Assembly: GCA_913057885.1 (NCBI GenBank)
Contig: CAJXOI010000080.1
Location: forward strand, 1 to 5,213
Direction of reading: 5' to 3'
DNA: 5,213 nucleotides
From: an uncultured Micavibrio sp.
GTDB taxonomy: Bacteria > Pseudomonadota > Alphaproteobacteria > Micavibrionales > UBA1664
The notes beneath the pieces are model-generated. The model worked only from the letters and a program-made list of their open reading frames with translations. It made no database searches and was not told the DNA's origin. Position 1 is the first letter of the stretch, and every line of letters starts with the position of its first letter. This document shows, piece after piece, positions 1 to 5,213 of this stretch. The translations under genes and the position numbers were made by a program.

Positions 1-2
1 AG

Positions 3-386
3 TATATTTTTCCTCTAGTTCCTACTAAATTTGGTAATTTCTGGGTCATGACACCTTTTAACGCTATAGAACACTTAAATATGTGTTATGGTTCAGATTG
101 GGTTTCAAAATCTCAGCGTTTGTTTGACCACCGTGAAGGTCGCTGGGTTAACTCAAAGAAAAAACGAATGTTGGTTGACGATTACGGAACCATTCCTGCA
201 CCGCGTAGTACCTGTGATTTAATTCCTCCACCGGCAAAAACGTGTACTACACGTGTCGGACGTAGTATGAGTGTAAAGAAACTCAGTAAAGCCGAGCTTA
301 AATCAATCGCTAAAATTTACGGTATTAAAGGTTATACTCGTATGTCACTGGAAAAACTTCGCGCTGAAGTAGCTAAATTAAAGTAA
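3..386 (+). CDS. LicD-like protein, C-terminal part, with Rho-N/SAP-like C-terminal module (5' truncated by window)
   Basis: The reading frame is open from the window edge (codons from base 3, fifteen sense codons before the first ATG at 48), so the true start lies outside and the ATG at 48 is probably internal. The visible N-terminal part has an FP...F...V.TP.NAIEHLN..YGSDW pattern followed by FDHREGRWVN. This resembles the C-terminal end of LicD/fukutin-type phosphotransferases, which transfer phosphocholine or similar groups to surface sugars (family knowledge; match judged by eye). The catalytic metal-binding part would be upstream and is not seen. After a Pro/Thr/Cys-rich linker (about residues 50-72 counted from the ATG at 48) comes KKLSKAELKSIAKIYGIKGY and on to the end, a helix-extended-helix pattern like Rho N-terminal or SAP modules. 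A glycosyltransferase gene follows 83 bases later on the same strand, consistent with glycan work. The CDS and its incompleteness are firm; the LicD call is moderate. Confidence 0.6.
   Translation, partial: YIFPLVPTKFGNFWVMTPFNAIEHLNMCYGSDWVSKSQRLFDHREGRWVNSKKKRMLVDDYGTIPAPRSTCDLIPPPAKTCTTRVGRSMSVKKLSKAELKSIAKIYGIKGYTRMSLEKLRAEVAKLK
273..383 (+). other. Rho-N / SAP-like helical domain coding segment
   Basis: The last 37 residues of the truncated gene show the spacing L.K.ELK.IAK.YGIKGY.RMS.EKLR.EV, typical of Rho N-terminal, HeH or SAP-like modules, which are often small nucleic-acid- or protein-binding tails. The segment is Lys-rich and separated from the enzyme-like part by a Pro-rich linker. 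The domain identity is from pattern recognition only. Confidence 0.5.
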
Positions 387-412
387 CCTGATGGTAAAAA
401 TACAACAAATAT

Positions 413-453
413 GGAAGTATATACACACGCATATATTTCTACTTAAAACTTCC
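413..453. repeat. AT-rich imperfect inverted repeat between the LicD-like and glycosyltransferase genes
   Basis: Outer arms GGAAGT (413-418) and ACTTCC (448-453) are inverted repeats. Inside them ATATA (419-423) can pair with TATAT (432-436) around the loop CACACGC and neighbouring bases. The stem is interrupted on the right arm and has no T-run after it, so it is not a classic terminator. It could be an mRNA structure or operator ahead of the glycosyltransferase, or chance in AT-rich DNA. Confidence 0.25.
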
Positions 454-459
454 CCTATT

Positions 460-462
460 AGG
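460..462 (+). promoter_or_regulatory. Weak ribosome binding site of the glycosyltransferase gene
   Basis: AGG within TTAGG lies seven bases before the ATG at 470, an acceptable distance for a short Shine-Dalgarno match. It supports this start codon. It is the clearest ribosome-binding match ahead of any start in this window. Confidence 0.4.
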
Positions 463-469
463 TTCAAAA

Positions 470-1306
470 ATGCAAAATTATACTTTTGAACAAGTGGATA
501 ATATTTTATTGTCACAAAACGGAAGAATTATACATCAAATCTGGTTTGGTAATATTCCAAATAAACGAGAGGCTAAAAAAGCCTTTGCTAAACTAGCTAA
601 ACATCGCGATACTTGGCTAGACAAAAACCCAGATTGGTTTTATATCTGTTGGAATTTAGAACTGGCAGAAAATTTTGTTCGAAAATGTTACCCCCAACAT
701 TGGGATTTATACCGAAATTATTCTTATCAGATTCAGCGCTGTGATGTGCTGAGGTATTTCTTTTTACACCGTTATGGAGGATTATATGCTGATATGGACT
801 ACCACTGTAACCGTTCTTGGAACGAAGTTGTACGAGATTATCCCAATGATTTTTATCTGGTCGAAACACCGAATAGTTTTGGAGAAACTGCACATGTTTC
901 TAATTCACTGATGTATTGTCGACCTAGGCATATTTTTTGGCATAAATTATTTATCGACTTAGAAAATAATGCTACTGTTCCATCCTATTATAGTAGACAC
1001 ATCGCGATCATGTTTACAACCGGTCCGGGAATACTAAATCGATGTTTTAAACGCTACCGTTTAAGATATGGATTAAGCTACTATCCAAGTCAATTATTTC
1101 ACCCTTATGGTTTGTCTAAAGACAAACTAAGATTGGAAAACCGAAATGAAGTTTACGCCTATCATTTGGGTAAAGGTTCATGGGAAAAATCAGATAGTAA
1201 ATTTTTAATATTTTTATACACCGAGTGGAGAATTTTAGTGTTTTTACTGTGTGTTTTAATACTACCGTTATTAATTTCACAACGTCTGATTAGAAATCGT
1301 AGTTAA
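470..1306 (+). CDS. GT32-type glycosyltransferase (DXD sugar-binding family) with C-terminal membrane anchor
   Basis: This 278-residue protein has the hallmarks of the Gly_transf_sug/OCH1-like family: IIHQIWFGNIPN near the N terminus (residues 20-31) and the core IQRCDVLRYFFLHRYGGLYADMD (88-110). The DxD pair D108/D110 would hold the metal and nucleotide-sugar. Further motifs are TTGPGI (183-188) and a late HLGKGSW (232-238). Such enzymes transfer a sugar from a nucleotide-sugar to a glycan or lipid; donor and acceptor cannot be read from the sequence. There is no N-terminal signal. Residues about 244-270 are strongly hydrophobic, followed by a basic end (RLIRNRS), which suggests a C-terminal anchor with the catalytic part in the cytoplasm. 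It follows the LicD-like gene on the same strand and may be co-transcribed. The gene is very AT-rich (14 G/C in the 60 bases 1201-1260), unlike priA, suggesting transfer. Its last 17 bases overlap the TraX-like gene tail to tail. Confidence 0.85.
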   Translation: MQNYTFEQVDNILLSQNGRIIHQIWFGNIPNKREAKKAFAKLAKHRDTWLDKNPDWFYICWNLELAENFVRKCYPQHWDLYRNYSYQIQRCDVLRYFFLHRYGGLYADMDYHCNRSWNEVVRDYPNDFYLVETPNSFGETAHVSNSLMYCRPRHIFWHKLFIDLENNATVPSYYSRHIAIMFTTGPGILNRCFKRYRLRYGLSYYPSQLFHPYGLSKDKLRLENRNEVYAYHLGKGSWEKSDSKFLIFLYTEWRILVFLLCVLILPLLISQRLIRNRS

Positions 1307-2225
1307 ACCTAAAACACTCGTGAGTGGGAGAAAATTTGGTTTTTTGCTCCGACAAGTCAGAATATTTTACAGTATTCAGTTTTAGTTTTCTTCTAATTTT
1401 ACTAACGTTTGAATTTATAGCGTAAGGAATAAATTTATCGGCGTGAAAATCAATAAATGAATGTGTGGTAAAAAGTACAAATAAAATCACTTTAAAGACC
1501 AATAAATGCCCGACATAGATTTCAAGGGTTTTTCGACCACCAAATTGAAGAAGTGAAATCACATTCTGGTTTTTTATGTGCGGATATGTGGTTGGTTTCA
1601 TTGCGCATAAAAATATCATCATTAAAGCCGACCCAATTGCCATCACACTCAATTGCCCTTCAGAAAACAAAAACTTCATATTTTGTAACATAATAAAAGC
1701 CAAATATACGAAGCCGCAAAAAGCCATGTAATCTTTTTTCGTCAAAAATGTCCGCTCCAAAAGCTCTGTCTTATGGCGTGTTAGATAGCCCACAGTTGCC
1801 AACATCAGCCCCAATGTTCCATATTCCATGATAAGATCAGTTGCAACAAAGAATAATGCTCCCAAAACCAACCCAACAACGAAAAACTGCCTACTTTGCA
1901 ACAGGAATTGCATGACGTAATCAAGACACAACCTGACTGCCAAAATTGTTATTAATATGTTTATTGGAAAAAAAGATTGTAACAATATTAAATCGGCAAT
2001 GGCCAACATAGCCGCCCCTATCAGTAATTTATGCCCCAAATCCCGTGAATGGGCATACCCAATTAAAAAGAACCACGCCGGCACACAAATGCGCCCTATC
2101 GCCCGAAACCAATCGACATCCGGGAAAAAGTAAAACCCGATATGGTCAATAATCATCAACAGGACAATTACTGTTTTGAGGATATCAAAAGTGGTAACCG
2201 CATCGGGAAGTGGTTTGGATGTCAT
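1290..2225 (-). CDS. TraX-family integral membrane protein with an atypical C-terminal tail
   Basis: The 311-residue protein matches the TraX family by eye: LKTVIVLLMIIDHIGFYFF (residues 16-34), then the conserved RAIGRICVPAWFFLIGY (41-57), roughly eight hydrophobic segments up to about residue 253, and a late TLEIYVGHLLVFK (233-245). TraX of the F plasmid acetylates the N terminus of pilin. Chromosomal relatives such as this one lie away from transfer genes, and their substrate is unknown; no conjugation gene is visible here. Residues about 254-311 form a hydrophilic, Lys/Arg-rich tail encoded in AT-rich DNA. It may be a non-homologous extension created where foreign DNA joined the gene. The ATG at 2225 places a short cytosolic stretch before the first membrane segment; the next Met (residue 24) lies inside that segment, so 2225 is preferred, although no Shine-Dalgarno is seen. 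It is divergent from the small secreted protein gene. Confidence 0.75.
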   Translation of the reverse strand: MTSKPLPDAVTTFDILKTVIVLLMIIDHIGFYFFPDVDWFRAIGRICVPAWFFLIGYAHSRDLGHKLLIGAAMLAIADLILLQSFFPINILITILAVRLCLDYVMQFLLQSRQFFVVGLVLGALFFVATDLIMEYGTLGLMLATVGYLTRHKTELLERTFLTKKDYMAFCGFVYLAFIMLQNMKFLFSEGQLSVMAIGSALMMIFLCAMKPTTYPHIKNQNVISLLQFGGRKTLEIYVGHLLVFKVILFVLFTTHSFIDFHADKFIPYAINSNVSKIRRKLKLNTVKYSDLSEQKTKFSPTHECFRFNYDF

Positions 2226-2303
2226 AATTCATGATACATGAAAAGACGCAAATAGAAGAAAAAACTTGACCAGTATATATTTTATATGTCAATAATGTAT
2301 GCA
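2226..2303. promoter_or_regulatory. Divergent AT-rich promoter region with TTGAC-N17-GTCAA inverted repeat
   Basis: This region separates the leftward TraX-like gene from the rightward secreted protein gene and must hold both promoters unless they are read from afar. On the + strand TTGACC (2266-2271) is a good -35 candidate; the best -10 after it, AATAAT (2291-2296), is at a long 19-base spacing. TTGAC (2266-2270) and GTCAA (2288-2292) are inverted repeats around an AT-rich centre, a possible operator. On the - strand TATCAT lies just before the TraX-like ATG. All assignments are tentative. Confidence 0.35.
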
Positions 2304-2621
2304 ATGAAAAAATTATCTGTCGCGCTCGTATCTCTGTCTATGGCTTTTGCAACGCATGGGCAGCCCGCTAAGGCTGATGAAGTCCAAAGTACTGAGCCTC
2401 ATATGATCCAAGACATGACCTGCCTGTTTTCATGGCGTCAGCAAGGATACGCAAACAACGAACATTGTTTTCACGAAGTTTCACCAGAGATTTTCCGCGT
2501 TATATGTGAGGATGCCCCATCTGAAGAGGAGCTCTTAACAAAATTCCGCTCCTGCTTTTTAGGGGGACAAATGGCCCGTGTTAGAGGAAACTCTGCGGGT
2601 CAATATCGATTGACAGCCTGA
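2304..2621 (+). CDS. Small secreted (periplasmic) protein with four cysteines, unknown function
   Basis: I do not recognise this family. Reading from the ATG at 2304 gives 105 residues with a textbook signal peptide: MKK, hydrophobic core LSVALVSLSMAFA, then likely signal peptidase I cleavage after AKA before DEV. The frame is open from an ATG at 2286 (111 residues) with another at 2295, but these would put extra residues before the MKK and 2286 overlaps the promoter repeat, so 2304 is preferred. The mature part is about 80 residues with Cys at 46, 61, 74 and 90 (counted from the 2286 ATG), which could form two disulfides in the periplasm. There is no lipobox and no further membrane segment. 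The last 13 residues are encoded antisense to the priA 3' end (41-base overlap), and the end GQYRLTA looks like an extension into priA. The signal peptide makes a real gene likely. No clear Shine-Dalgarno is seen. Confidence 0.6.
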   Translation: MKKLSVALVSLSMAFATHGQPAKADEVQSTEPHMIQDMTCLFSWRQQGYANNEHCFHEVSPEIFRVICEDAPSEEELLTKFRSCFLGGQMARVRGNSAGQYRLTA

Positions 2622-4560
2622 CCGAAGACGGCACCTCCACCGTGTCCAACCATCCTTTGATCGTTTTTTGCAAGTTTATATTTTTTGAGGCCTGCAACAA
2701 TAACCGCCGCCTGTGCCGCCCCCGCAACATGGCATAGGGTGGTACCGCAGGCCCCATCACAATAAAATCATTTGACCGCGGCGCGGTTTGCGCCAATTTT
2801 TGCCCCACATCCACAACCGCCTTTTCCGTTTTCCCCGATAATATAATCCCCACCAACCTTGCGAAAGGTGGCATTTGGGCCATGCGCCGTGTTTCAATTT
2901 CCTCGCGGATAAAATTATCCCGATCATGCGACACCAAAGATTGCATCACCGTATTTTCAGGCATATAGCTTTGCAAATAAACTTGCCCTTTTCTTTCTTC
3001 GGTCAATACTTCGCGGCCTGCGCGGCCTGCAACCTGATGCAATAATTGCCATGTCCTCTCCCCCGCACGCAAATCGCCGCCTTTCATACCAATATCGGCA
3101 TCGATAACCCCGACACAGGTGAGTTTGGGAAAATGGTGCCCCTTGGCCATCATTTGGGTACCGATAATAATATCAACCTCGCCATGCTGAATGGCCTGTA
3201 ATTTTTCGGGTAAAGATTGCTCCTCATCCGCGGTATCACTGGATAAAACCATTACGCGGGCATCGGGGTATCGGGATTTCACCTCTTCGGCAATGCGCTC
3301 AACACCAGGCCCAATCGGGACGAGCGAATCTTCGGCATCGCATGAGGGACAACGATCAGGCGTTCGCCCGCCATATCCGCAATGATGGCAAAATGTGCGT
3401 CCGCTTTTTTTATGTTCCACCAACCACGCGGTGCATTGCGGGCATTCCACCCGCGCCCCACACGACCGGCATAATGTCAAAGGCGCATAACCCCGCCGAT
3501 TGAGAAAGAGCAAGCTTTGTTCTTTGCGTTTCAGTGTGCCTTGCATCGCCTCATGCAATGTCGCGGATATAAATTCTCCGCGTTCCGGCACAGCCTCGCG
3601 CAGGTCAATCAAATGCATATCCGGCAAATGAGACCCGCCATAACGATCTGGTAATTGAACCGTATCATACCGACGTGATTGCACATTCGCCATGGTTTCA
3701 ATAGACGGCGTCGCCGATGCTAAAATCACGGGGTGCCCCATCATATTGCCACGCATCACCGCCATATCACGGGCATGATAAATGACGTTATCTTCTTGTT
3801 TATAAGACGGATCATGTTCCTCATCCACAACGATCAACCCCAAATTCTGATAAGGTAAAAACAGGGATGACCGCGCCCCGATCACCGTTAAAATTTGACC
3901 TGATGCGACACCTTTCCATACTGTCATGCGTTGTTTGGGGGTCATTTGCGAATGCCACAGGGCCGCGCGCGTTCCAAATCGTTTTTCAAACCGGTCGACA
4001 AACCCGCCTGTCAGCGCAATTTCAGGCATCATAATCAAAACTTGTTGATCGGCCTTCATGGCCTCAGCCACGGCCTCGAAATACACTTCGGTTTTTCCCG
4101 CACCGGTGACGCCATCCAATAAAGTACAGCTATACCCCTGTCCAATTTTTGCGCGCAAAGCGTGCGCAGCCTGCCCCTGATCTTCGGATAATGTGACTGC
4201 GCCGCCACCCGCAACCGATTTGCAAGGATAAACCAAAGGACGCTTTGGCTCTTCCAATAATTTATATGAGGGACACACCATTTTGAGGATCAGCCCCTTT
4301 GGCGTCATCGTCCATGCCGCAACCTTTTCAACAAAAGATTGCATCATCGGTAATAATGGCGGGACGTCATAAATGTCGCTGACCTTTTTGATTTTGGACA
4401 AGGGAAAATTAGTTTCGGTTTTATCATGCCATACAACGCCGACAACATCCTGTCGCCCAAAGGAAATTTTGACGTATGTGCCAATCACTAAGGCTTCCTC
4501 GGCCTTATAGGTATAAGGGGCATCAACCCCCGTTGCAGGCAATACAGACACAAGATGCAT
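2581..4560 (-). CDS. priA: Primosomal protein N', replication restart helicase PriA
   Basis: PriA binds abandoned replication forks, unwinds DNA 3' to 5' with ATP, and starts reloading of the replicative helicase. All landmarks are present in the 659 residues: an N-terminal 3'-DNA-binding region (about 1-105), Walker A GVTGAGKTE (150-158), Walker B DEEH (246-249), motif III SAT (282-284), and eight cysteines forming two zinc sites (364, 367, 373, 376, 391, 394, 404, 407) inserted in the helicase core. These are followed by GTQMMAKGHHF (467-477), HQVAGRAGR (508-516) and the conserved C terminus IDIDPQSFL. It is somewhat shorter than the E. coli protein (732 residues) but looks complete and functional. 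The start ATG at 4560 gives the usual short N terminus (LVSVLPATG); the only G-rich stretch upstream is about 16 bases away, so its ribosome binding site is weak. Its 3' end overlaps the secreted-protein gene on the opposite strand. It is divergent from the K+ channel gene. Confidence 0.97.
   Translation of the reverse strand: MHLVSVLPATGVDAPYTYKAEEALVIGTYVKISFGRQDVVGVVWHDKTETNFPLSKIKKVSDIYDVPPLLPMMQSFVEKVAAWTMTPKGLILKMVCPSYKLLEEPKRPLVYPCKSVAGGGAVTLSEDQGQAAHALRAKIGQGYSCTLLDGVTGAGKTEVYFEAVAEAMKADQQVLIMMPEIALTGGFVDRFEKRFGTRAALWHSQMTPKQRMTVWKGVASGQILTVIGARSSLFLPYQNLGLIVVDEEHDPSYKQEDNVIYHARDMAVMRGNMMGHPVILASATPSIETMANVQSRRYDTVQLPDRYGGSHLPDMHLIDLREAVPERGEFISATLHEAMQGTLKRKEQSLLFLNRRGYAPLTLCRSCGARVECPQCTAWLVEHKKSGRTFCHHCGYGGRTPDRCPSCDAEDSLVPIGPGVERIAEEVKSRYPDARVMVLSSDTADEEQSLPEKLQAIQHGEVDIIIGTQMMAKGHHFPKLTCVGVIDADIGMKGGDLRAGERTWQLLHQVAGRAGREVLTEERKGQVYLQSYMPENTVMQSLVSHDRDNFIREEIETRRMAQMPPFARLVGIILSGKTEKAVVDVGQKLAQTAPRSNDFIVMGPAVPPYAMLRGRHRRRLLLQASKNINLQKTIKGWLDTVEVPSSVRLSIDIDPQSFL
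3340..3471 (-). other. PriA zinc-binding cysteine cluster
   Basis: CRSCGARVECPQC (residues 364-376) and CHHCGYGG...CPSC (391-407) supply eight cysteines in four CxxC pairs, the standard two-zinc arrangement needed for primosome assembly contacts. None is missing. This part of priA is GC-rich (38 G/C of 60 bases at 3421-3480). Confidence 0.9.
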
Positions 4561-4668
4561 GAAACTATATCTAGCACCCTTTTATTATTTTTACGAGTAA
4601 GCTATTACCACTTTCGCGTTATATAAATCTTTGTCCTGTAAAAATATTTCCTGTATCCTTTATAGGAA
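4561..4668. promoter_or_regulatory. Divergent intergenic region between priA and the K+ channel gene
   Basis: These 108 AT-rich bases must carry the promoters of both divergent genes. Rightward, TTGTCC (4631-4636) and TATCCT (4654-4659) are spaced by 17 bases and would place the transcript start at about 4666, only a few bases before the channel ATG at 4669, implying a leaderless or nearly leaderless mRNA. Leftward, I find only weak candidates (TATAAC on the - strand near 4620-4625, without a good -35). Promoter calls are by eye and tentative. Confidence 0.4.
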
Positions 4669-4669
4669 A
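4634..4669. repeat. Cluster of TCCTGTA heptamers, last one inverted, overlapping the channel start
   Basis: TCCTGTA occurs at 4634-4640 and again at 4649-4655; TCCTTTA (one mismatch) follows at 4656-4662, and TATAGGA (4661-4667) is a one-mismatch inverted copy. TTTCCTGTA (4647-4655) and TATAGGAAA (4661-4669) form a nine-base-pair inverted repeat (one G-U) with loop TCCTT. The right arm contains the only AGGA and the first base of the ATG. It could be an operator at the DNA level or a start-masking RNA hairpin. Confidence 0.45.
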
Positions 4670-5213
4670 TGAGAATTCTCTATACACTAAGGGCACGTAA
4701 GAACAATAAACTTATTTGCAGCCTGAGCAGCAATACTATCAAGCGTGATCTTAAAAGGACTCTGTTCGCACTGCTTGCCCTATGTATGACCCATATCGCC
4801 GCAATGATCGTTTTTGAAAATCTGTCATTGGGAGACTCTTTCTGGCTGACCTTAACAACAGCCACCACCGTGGGATACGGCGATATGTCGGCTGAGACAT
4901 TTTATGGACGACTATCCACGGTTATCTTGATGTATGCGGCGGGTATTACCGTTCTGGCGCAGGCGGCCTCGCTCTATTTCGACTATAAGCAAAGCAAAAA
5001 TGACGCCCTCATTAACGGAAAATGGAGATGGACCATGAATGACCATATTGTCTTTTTAAACGCACCGGCACGGGACCCGATGAATTATTTCATGCGATTT
5101 ATGAGTGAATTTCGCCAAAGTGCAATGGACACAGCACAAAAAACCGCCATCATCGTTAGCCCCGATATCGGTGACGGCATAGACGGCGATCTTCGGAAAC
5201 TAGGCGTAACCCA
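4669..5213 (+). CDS. Two-TM potassium channel with TVGYGD filter and start of RCK-like domain (3' truncated by window)
   Basis: The 181 visible residues form a pore-type K+ channel. A basic cytosolic start (1-30) is followed by membrane segment 1 (about 31-49), a pore helix and selectivity filter LTLTTATTVGYGD (60-72), and membrane segment 2 (about 78-104). After GKWRWTMNDHIVFLNAP (117-133) comes a Rossmann-like stretch with IIVSPDIGDGI and LRKLGV near the window edge, resembling the start of a TrkA-N/RCK regulatory domain that in this family gates the pore in response to ligands. The filter is intact, so the channel should conduct K+ across the inner membrane as a tetramer. A TAG stop lies in frame two codons before the ATG at 4669, so the start cannot be further upstream; Met40 lies in the first membrane segment and is unlikely. 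AGGA is only one base from the ATG, too close for normal Shine-Dalgarno use. It is divergent from priA. Confidence 0.88.
   Translation, partial: MRILYTLRARKNNKLICSLSSNTIKRDLKRTLFALLALCMTHIAAMIVFENLSLGDSFWLTLTTATTVGYGDMSAETFYGRLSTVILMYAAGITVLAQAASLYFDYKQSKNDALINGKWRWTMNDHIVFLNAPARDPMNYFMRFMSEFRQSAMDTAQKTAIIVSPDIGDGIDGDLRKLGVT

Noticed and set aside
48..386. A complete small gene starting at the ATG at 48
   Set aside because: The frame is open to the window edge with residues that fit the LicD-like pattern (IFPLVPTKFGNFWV), so the gene most likely starts outside the window.
597..893. 98-residue open frame on the - strand inside the glycosyltransferase gene
   Set aside because: It lies fully antisense to a well-supported GT32-type core, including the DxD region, and shows no recognisable motif or start signal.
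1315..1350. CACTC/GAGTG and GGAGAAAA/TTTTGCTCC hairpins as a shared terminator of the convergent genes
   Set aside because: The first stem has at most a four-base loop and no T-run after it, the second has a bulge and weak A-T pairs, and both lie inside the TraX-like coding tail. Support is too weak to annotate.
3191..3461. Two short open frames (3191-3385 + and 3279-3461 -) within priA
   Set aside because: Both overlap the conserved zinc and helicase regions of priA in other frames and have no domain-like features.
3931..4122. 63-residue + strand open frame inside priA
   Set aside because: It is antisense to the Walker A region of priA, with composition expected of a shadow frame.
4671..4680. 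GAGAATTCTC perfect ten-base palindrome
   Set aside because: It lies in the first codons of the channel gene; a single short palindrome is expected by chance and no partner site is seen.
4680..4868. 62-residue - strand open frame in the channel gene
   Set aside because: It is antisense to the membrane segment and pore of the K+ channel; its hydrophobic look is a by-product.

Overview
The window reads as bacterial chromosome, most likely an alphaproteobacterium. This rests on the style of PriA and of the pore/RCK potassium channel and is an inference, since no rRNA or marker gene is present. It holds six protein-coding genes, two cut by the window edges. There are no RNA genes, CRISPR arrays, insertion sequences or tRNAs that I can see, and no stretch over 300 bases lacks a gene.

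Left part (1 to about 1460): a distinctly AT-rich block. It carries the 3' end of a LicD-like gene, whose protein ends in a Rho-N/SAP-like helical module, then a GT32-type sugar transferase with a DxD motif and a C-terminal membrane anchor. Both read rightward, 83 bases apart, and look like a surface-glycan module. The AT richness and protein style suggest acquisition by transfer, possibly from phage- or giant-virus-like sources, but this is not proven.

Middle (1290 to 2621): a TraX-family membrane protein reads leftward. Its last ~58 residues form a basic soluble tail encoded in the AT-rich zone and converge with the glycosyltransferase (17-base overlap). Divergent from it is a small secreted four-cysteine protein of unknown function, whose 3' end overlaps the 3' end of priA on the other strand by 41 bases.

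Right part (2581 to 5213): a complete leftward priA (replication restart helicase), then a 108-base divergent promoter region rich in TCCTGTA-type repeats. After it comes the 5' part of a two-membrane-segment K+ channel (TVGYGD filter) that runs off the window as an RCK-like cytosolic domain begins.

The genes do not form one obvious pathway. The left two probably cooperate in envelope glycan synthesis; the rest are independent housekeeping or envelope genes. No clearly new system is demonstrated. The best leads are the LicD/Rho-N fusion next to GT32, the AT-rich boundary inside the TraX-like gene, the orphan secreted protein, and the repeat/hairpin cluster over the channel start codon.
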